Assembly (NCBI RefSeq): GCF_022539315.1
Contig: NC_066315.1
Span: forward strand, 102,095,990-102,159,989
DNA: 64,000 nt
Direction of reading: 5' to 3'
From: Serinus canaria
Taxonomy: Eukaryota; Chordata; Aves; Passeriformes; Fringillidae
Positions 56,001 to 64,000 of this stretch are shown here, one piece after another. The position numbers and the translations under genes are program-made. The notes under the pieces are model-generated. The model saw nothing but the letters and a program-made list of their open reading frames with translations. It had not been told where the DNA came from and ran no database searches. Every line of letters starts with the position of its first letter. Position 1 is the stretch's first letter.

Positions 56001-59000
56001 GTTACTAGACTTAAAACTGCCCAAAGGAACTAGTAAGTCACTGGTTTTGACACAATACATGACACATATACTATACTATCAATATGTTTGTACCTGGGTA
56101 TAAACAGAAACATATTAGCTGGAAATTTATTTATTTCACTTATGCAGAATCCACATTATTGTGAAAATTACACTTATGGTATTTAAACAAGAGATTTAAC
56201 TTCGTAGCTTACACAGTTAATTTGCAAAGAAATATCTTTCACTTCTTTATTGAAGTGTTTCAAACTGAGCTTTCCACTTTTCTGTTCAAGAAACATAATA
56301 TGTACCTAGCTGGAAACCTGAATATTTTTCAACAAGAGCCTGTATTACACATACCCCTCCTTAGGAAATTTTTAAGCCTGTTAAATAAAAAAATCCTGTT
56401 TATTGGTTTATGGAAACATTGTATATGTAAACCATTGAGTCATAACTGGGATGATTTTTTCTGCCATGTAAGCACATTTCTGCAGAGTCATGCTCCTCTT
56501 GCAGTTCACCCTGCACTGAGGGACTGCAGATCAAGTCAGACATGAAAAGGTAATGTGATTTGGGTTTTTTCTTTTCCCCAGCCTCCCTACCTGTACCCTC
56601 AAAGGAGAACTCAGGAAAATCAGTATATATGCACAGTCCAAGAAACTGCTTCTATTTCAATAAGTAGCTCACATTATGCATGCCTTCTGTCAGATGAACA
56701 CAGATCCCTCTTCCAAAAATGATATAGAAGCATCTGAGCAGGGGGATGGAAACTGTGACATAAGAGGCAGCCAGTGGAAAGACATATGGAGGCAGAGAAA
56801 TCAGAAAGATATCAGCAGTTGGCAAATCTCCTCTTACATTTCACATTCATATGCTCACCACATTTAGACACAAAGACAGTATCTAATACTCCAGCACCAG
56901 AAGAGAGGCTGTTTCCAGCATTCTCCAAAGAAGCACATTCTATTATAGACATAGCCCTGTGCAGCACAATAATCCTACATTGCTCATCTGAATTTTGCAT
57001 TTAAGCCAGACAGTGAAACACTGGACTGTAGTGAAATCACACTACATTCCTATTGCACCACCATGCAAGTATGAACTGTCAACTTATATTCATACATTGC
57101 CCTTGTGTCCTGGGAAATGAGCAGAGCAAAAAGTTTCAGTGATACTTGACTGTCACCAAGAAATTCTCTTCTCAAATTGAAAAATACTTGTTGAGTACAA
57201 AGAAAACTTCTCCCTGGAGCATCTTGGTGTATTCACTCGAGTCAGGTTATACTAAAGAAGTTCTCAAAGTTTTTCCTGATTTTTAGTCTCTCTTGGTTTA
57301 GGGTTTGTTTTAGGAGTTTTGGGGCTGTTTTTATTTATCACTGTGAATGCTGTACTTAGACTGGTAATCTTAAAAAAAAAAAAAACAGCAAACATATTTT
57401 GTCCTGGTTTCTCTCTTAGCAGGATGTATTGGGCTGGAATGATTCCTCCTTGTGCACCAGGAAGTGAATACTTGAGCAGGGGTATAGCAACTGCACCAGT
57501 AGTCTTGGGATGAGTTAGAGAGTTTGCAGCAGGACAGGGCAGAATGTTGCCTCTGCCTGCCCCCCAATAAGCTGAGCTGCCACAAGGAAATGAAAGTTTG
57601 CTCCACAAATTACAAATTTAATCTAGTACTACACAAAGTTTTATTAAACTATACAATCTGCCCAGACTTACAAGTTATAGGATCAAATATTATTTTGGAC
57701 AGAGCTCGAGTCTGTACTTAATTATCCAACTTAATGTGATCTGCTGCTGCTGAAGGTCAGCAAATGCAGAGCTTTTCTCCTTTCCATCCTTGAAGATTTT
57801 TTTTTTTGAAGCAACACATTGGGACATCCCAGGTAGCCTTTGACAATGAGCTCCTAAATGTGACAGCAAAAAGCCAACCTCTCACTGCAGCCTATTAACC
57901 TTATTAAGTAAACTCATGGGTAATTATCAGCCATGAAGTGTTGAGCTCTCTGTTTGTTGGACACAGACAGAATTTCTTAAGCATCCATTAAGAAGCTATT
58001 AAGACACATGCAGGCACTTGAGTACAGCAGGAACAAATTAACTGCTTTGATATATTTTGTGATTGTTGTTGAGTCTTCAAAGAAACAGCAATCCTGAAAG
58101 ATAACTTTTCCATCTTAATTTGTTAGGATTCTCTTGGGGAGGAGCAGCAGCTCTAGGTAGTATTAGGCAAACATTACTTACGTGCTGTGGCTTGTGCAGC
58201 GTGCCAGAATTATTGTAAGCAATTACTAGCCTCATATTCAAACAAAATTAACATGGCACAAACATCTTACAGCTATTGTAATTTTCTATGGCTGAAGTGC
58301 TCTTGAGCCATTTCAGGCAGGTCAGAGATGCTCAAAGAAGAGGCAGCTTTTTTGCAGGTCAGTTATCTGCACTTCAAATGTGATGCCAACACACAAGAGA
58401 CTAGCAGGAGCAGAAGAGGAAATGCAGAGCACTCGCTAGATGAGATACATCAGGGAACAAATAAATGGGGATTTTTGAAATGTCAAGCTTGTTTCTGTAG
58501 AAGTTCCAACAAGGCCATAACTCAGAAGCATTCACAGGAAAACAAAATATTACCTAATGCTAAAAAATAAGTAATTGTAATATATTTGTGGAATACACCT
58601 TCAGCATATATGTAGGCTCACACCTTCTTTAGAAGCTGCTTTGAGTTTTGTTCAGTCACTGAAAAGAGAAACCATGCTTTACTTAATTAACTGCTCAAAC
58701 GATCTATAAAGAAGGTATTTGCAGGAGTTATTTTGTCTTTATTATGGATTTTTAGGAAGCAGTAATTCACTTTTCTATATCAAGAGGGAGGCAGAAGAGA
58801 GAGTACATAAAGCTATAAATACTATTAATTGCAGAGTAAGGCACAATATCTTTAAGAGTTATGGAAACTGTCCCATCTCCTTTATTCCTTTTGCATCTGA
58901 CGATCAAGTTGAAGAGAAAGAGTAATTGAACCATTCCATCAAAACCCTGGTGCGGATTAAACCCTTGCCAAGAATGAGCTAGCATTGATTACTTATGAGA

Positions 59001-62000
59001 GCTAGCAGTTTTAGAGCTGGTTTAGAGGCATAGAATAAGCCCAGAACCTCAGAAGCTGGGCCTTGAATGAGCAGACAGCTGTGCCACCAGCAGGAAGGAG
59101 ACAAAAGCATCAGTAGCTTTAGAAGCAATTCAAATAGATCAAGAAGAGACATCAACTGTAGTTGATCTATTTAAATTCATGAGATCATATTTGGAAACAT
59201 GGAAGAGAGCTGCAGGAATGATACATGTCTTTGAATTAAGTCTTGCAGAAAATTTATCTTTCGATAATCTGTCTTAACATCTCAAGGCAGACTGACACCA
59301 TTAGATGCAACATCAATAAAAGGAATAAAGAACACAAAAACTAATGATTAATAAAAGAGCTCTGAAAAAAACCACACTGGGTTGGAAGAGGGCTGTTTTT
59401 TTAGAATTAGACACTATGGCAACAAGAATTTTTAGTTACAGCTTGTATACATATATATATACACACACTGTATATGTGTATATATACATACATTTTTGTA
59501 ACCTAAACATGCATCTTACTTATACAGGCTGCTGATATGTGTCATCATAAGAGTATAAATCAGATCACTCTCTCCTTAACTGCAAATACCCTTTACACTG
59601 CATACCCATAAGTTCCTTTCAGCACTAAAAGGATCCCAAAAGCGAGGACAGATTATCTAACACAGAACAGCAAGGATTTATCCCTGTTAGAAGTCTGCAG
59701 AGGACCCACAAATCCACTCTGCAGATCAGAGCAAGCCCCTTAAGGAAGCAATTTTCCCCTCACAATATCACCCTTTTGCCTTCCCAGATTAAGATTTCTC
59801 CAGGGCCATGCTCTATTAAAGCAGTTGGAAAGCCTGAAGAAAGTCACAGCAGACTTGCTGCATAGCTAAGTGGAAGAGAGGCAAATGGGATTTAGACAGT
59901 TACTGCCTAGGTGAAAAGGAGCACCAGCCACAGACAGGAGCTGGGGCAGCAAGACAGAGCAGGCAGCCAGTGGTCAGCAAGGGACAGGGCAAAGTGATCA
60001 CCCCTTTTCATTGCCCCTTACCCAAGCAGAGCTCCCCAGCCCCTCGGCAATGTTGGGCAGAGCCACAAGACATCCCTCCCTAGGGGATGGAATGCTCTCA
60101 GCTCAGGCTACCACCCCTCAGGCACACTGCTAAGCACTCCCAGGCAAGGTAGACCTGCATTACCAGGGCTCATCTGCACTTCTTGGGCAAACAAAACAGA
60201 AGATTTACACTTCAAAGCTATTGACCTGGCATTGTTCCAATAAACACCAGGTTCCTATCCAGGCTGTTATCAAAATCACATGCCAGACCCAAAGGACAAC
60301 CTTAAAGCTGAGAGAAACTTTACTGTCCTGTTTCTCTGAAGAGCATCATGACAGCAAACAACAGAACAAACAAAAATAGTGTACACAAGTAACAAAGAAG
60401 TGGGACACTTTTTTCATTAACTATTCCCAGTGGTGGCAGCTGATTAGTCCTATAGACACTTGGTAACTACCTTGAATTTAGGTTATTTTTTCAAGCTGCA
60501 GCTCTTTGAAGGCCTATTAAGGGCAATACCAGAATCACTCAGAATTTATTCCTCTTTAGTTTTCCAATCACAAATAGACACAGCCAAAAAAAAAAATCCT
60601 GAGAACAGAAATTTAAAATAGGATCTGTATAAACAATTCATAACTCAAATTCATAGCAGACTGCTACCTCCTGCTACACAAGCCAGCACTAATGGACAGC
60701 ACTACAATAGTTTTATACCTCAAGGAGCACATTTCAAAGGGAGATCCTCTTAGAAGCAAAAACAGGGTCATAAGGTACAGTACAGAACCATAATAAAAAG
60801 CCACAAAGCAAACATGCTGAGCAATTACATTTTTCTGCCTATAATGGCTGCATTTTTACCCTCACTAATATCAAATTAGCTCAGACCACACCATCCCCTC
60901 TCCTCTCTCTCAACCCACAACGTCCTATTGCCCTTAACTATTTTCAAGCACATCAGCAGAAGCCATAACTTGCCATTTCTCTGCACACAGCACATTTGCT
61001 TAACCAAATACACCTCTTCAAACTGCAACTCTATAACCATGAAAACAGTTATGAAGTTAAACTTAGCCATCCATTAATTTACCTACCTGCTCAAAACAAT
61101 ATCAAAAGCTTACATGGAAGTCCTTTAAAGTGCTTTGGTCAGCAACAATTATGACACTAGACATAAATCTTTTAACTAAAACTTTCACTACCTGTAGACA
61201 GAAGGGAGACAGCCCTGGGTTGGGGTTTTATACCAAATCCAGTTCACATGACTGAGGCTTTCTCATGAGTGTGACTCATCTGCACCTGTGATGAATAAAG
61301 TGCTTTAAGCTGAAGCTGAGCTACTTGCTACAAGTAACTGCTTATCAGATAGAATTGGGAAGGCAGCAGAGCAAACATTGATACAGCAGAAATACCCAAT
61401 ATTTTCTCAATAGATTTACTGCTTTGGCCTCTTTTCTCACACAAAATACCTGAGGATCTTGAACACTCTCTTGTTAATGAATAAATGACTAGGGCTGGCT
61501 GTGGCCTACTTGTAAAAAGCTTCTCCTTTACTTTGCTTTCTTCCTTCTTTACTGTTGCTCTGAAATTGGCTGAGAATACACTCCTGGTGGTATTTACAGA
61601 TGAAGTTAGGTTAAGGTGTGTGTGGTAAAGCTTTGTAGGCAATGTGGCTACTTTAGCATGTTGCTTTTAAAGGAAAGGATTAAACTTATTTGAGCTGAGG
61701 CATTTCCAGCATTTTTAAATTACTAAATTGACTACTGTTCAATATGTGCCCCTAAGCAAGCAATATAATTAGATGAGCTGTGAGTGTTTAAATAAAAAAT
61801 TCTTAAAAGAATAGTCTGGCCTTTGGGAAGGCAAGAAAGCTAAAGCAGCTGTTGCACAACTTGCTGGTACTCCTGAACATACTTTTCTCAAATCATGCTT
61901 CAAAGGGAGAATACAGATTACATTGCAGACTCTACTGAGTCCTGTACTCAAATCTCCATTGATAACTCTCTCCAGAGTAAGTTAGGGCCTCTGCATTTTT

Positions 62001-64000
62001 TTTAATCATAAAAAATTACACTGCATGTCATTGGATCACAATAACTGACGTCTTTAAACAGTGCTGACAAGTATTTTGTGAAAAATATCTCATTTGAGGT
62101 TAGCTATGGGTCAACTGAAAGATGGATTGACCAGTAAAACAGGAAGATCCTGAAATCTTCTGACACAATATCCAGAAAATGAGGCTGTTTTCTTTTCCTA
62201 AGGAAGTCCAGTTACTGACAGAATTTCTCTGTATTTGTGGACCTACGGGTGTGATTTATGTAGGTCACAGCTGGGTTGTTTTCTTGTCATCCTGATTTCT
62301 TCACCAGCTTTCCCTCTGGTTGTGGAGGAGTCTGCTGCATCCCACAGCACCCTACTCCTTGCCAGAGACAGGGGATGAAGACTGGATGACCCATGTGATG
62401 TTCAGCACAGGGACTGGTGGTATAAGCTCTAGATGGTGAAGTAAATCTTGTGGGAGTAATTCCTCATGCAAGGGAACACTGGACCCTCATTGCTGGACCT
62501 GGGATGAAGCTCCTGCTGTTTGGAGTGTGGCTGACATGACCTTATCCCTACCACTGTCCTAAGCCAGAGCATCCTCTCCTGGTTCCCTTTTGGGGCAGAG
62601 TGGGGGACCTTCACCACCCTGGGGCCATAAATGAGCTGTAGCTGTAATGGTTCATTGTGCAAGTGAGAAGCAGCACTTCTTGTGAGAGCTATCCAGATAG
62701 GTTATGAGTGTTATTCAGTATTTTCTTTAATACTATTCTTTGTGAAGATTGACTATTATTTTTTTAATTGACTTTGTAGACAAATGAGTATTTGGAGCAA
62801 GCAAAAGTTCATATCTGCCTCTCGTCACAGCCCTGCTAATTGGTCTCCTGTAGGAGCACACTAATGAAATTTGGTGCCTGCTGCATGGACAGAAGGCACT
62901 CACAGTTTCAAGGGGCAAGAAGGGACAGCCTGGTGGGCAGTGAGAGGCAGTGATGCCCTGTGACAAGTTTCTGTATCAGAAATAGCCATTTTCAAATAGC
63001 AATAGCAATTTTCAAATGCTCCCAAGAAAGAAAAAAACATTCCAAGGGCTTGTATTAATTGTTCTTTTTATTTTATTCTTCTTTTGTCCTATGACAAATA
63101 TATTCTTCATTTTGGTCTAAATCTGCAATAAAATGCTTTTATGGTTACCTAAATGGCTTGGTTCAGATTTTAATCACTCACTGAAGACTCATACTTTCCC
63201 TGTTGTGAATGCTGCCACTTGAACAGCTGACTCAATTACATTTTCAGAAAGGTAGTTTTAAAAAAAGGAACAGTGTTGGAATAAAGTGCTTCTATTTCTC
63301 TGTGGTTTAGTTTAAATTAACTATGCAGGGTGTCCTCCAGAAAACTATAATGATTAGTGGTGCAGTACAGTTTTGTGGTGCTGTCTTGAAAATATCAGAA
63401 CAATCCTTGCCCGGAGAGACTGTTTTGATAGGAATCACTTCCTTTTGTGTGGAGATGGCATGACCTTTAAAGATTTGATACCCTTCTCTACCATTTACAG
63501 ATGCTGTGGTGTACATTTAATCTCAGGTATGCCAACCTTACTAAACTTTGAAGTGTAAAAATCTTCTGTTTACAGACTGGTCTCTCCTCAAAGGAAATCT
63601 TTAGGGTTTTTCTCATCTGGTGCCTGAGCTGGCATTTTTCTGTCCAAATCAGCCCCTGATGGGTTCTGGCTAGGGTGATATCAGCACTTTTACTCAGGTG
63701 ATCCCCAGCTACTCATCTCTTGACACGGGGCCTGCAGAAACAGCTGATGGCTGATGGGCAGTTTGCTGGGACTCACCACTCTGTCTTACTGCTCTGTGCT
63801 GGGATAGGGTTTGATTGCTTCTCCACCAGCAGGCACAGGGCAGGACATGCTTGGTGGTCTAAGCTCAGGCATTTCTGTGCGTAGAACTTGTGGTTTTGGG
63901 CACAAACCTAGACTTTGGGCTGCACCAGGTGCACAGCATGCAGTGTGCCCTACAGAGCACGTTGCAGGGATGGGGATGTTGATGGTGAATCTCATATCTA
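50034..64000. other. upstream region or first intron of the AKAP7-like gene; no exon recognised
   Basis: AT-rich and without a CpG island. Open frames such as 52075-52551 minus and 61328-61642 minus lack family resemblance and splice context. The region holds a poly(C)/poly(A) junction near 52649-52668 and a TA/CA-type microsatellite at 59445-59492. The tract 57840-58010 looks complex and non-repetitive and might be conserved non-coding DNA. The missing 5' exon(s) of the AKAP7-like gene were sought here on the minus strand and not found. Confidence 0.5.
59445..59492. repeat. AT/AC dinucleotide microsatellite
   Basis: Mixed TA, CA and TG dinucleotide runs (ATATATATAT, ACACACAC, GTGTATATATA) over about 48 bp. 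Confidence 0.85.

Overview
The window looks like nuclear DNA of a bird (or at least a sauropsid). It has CR1-type LINE fragments, short introns by vertebrate standards, and two clear multi-domain vertebrate genes set in AT-rich, non-coding DNA. Nothing bacterial, viral or organellar was seen.

Layout. 1-8.75 kb: non-coding, with one 89-bp direct repeat pair and a purine microsatellite. 8.75-9.8 kb: a CpG island with GC boxes and an RFX-like X-box, containing the 5' non-coding exon of TMEM200C. 11.4-13.9 kb: the TMEM200C coding exon (546 aa, intact, + strand) and its 3' UTR. 13.9-26.1 kb: intergenic, with one recognisable CR1 scrap. 26.5-50.03 kb (minus strand): an AKAP7-like gene rebuilt here from seven coding exons whose splice sites and phases all agree. 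It gives a 747-residue open frame that lacks only its 5' exon(s). Its introns hold three larger CR1 fragments, two CTCF-type motifs and a small CpG island. 50.03-64 kb: non-coding as far as can be read.

The AKAP7-like protein has: a short N-terminal segment; a basic, nuclear-localisation-like region; a large exon unlike AKAP7, with five imperfect repeats built on V-T-V-Q-V-Q; the AKAP7 central 2H-phosphoesterase domain with both H-x-T motifs; an acidic tail; and two possible C-termini. A consensus 5' splice site inside the penultimate exon joins in phase to a downstream exon encoding an amphipathic helix that matches the spacing of the PKA RII-binding helix of AKAP7. Reading through that site gives a tail without the helix.

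Context. In mammals AKAP7 lies near TMEM200A and EPB41L2, while TMEM200C lies near EPB41L3 and L3MBTL4. An AKAP7 relative beside TMEM200C therefore looks like the 2R-duplication partner (ohnolog) of AKAP7, missing from the mammalian locus as far as I know. Its orientation fits one inversion of an EPB41L-AKAP7 block and predicts EPB41L3 to the right of the window. The two genes converge on the 14-26 kb intergenic region. Nothing in the sequence ties them into one pathway.
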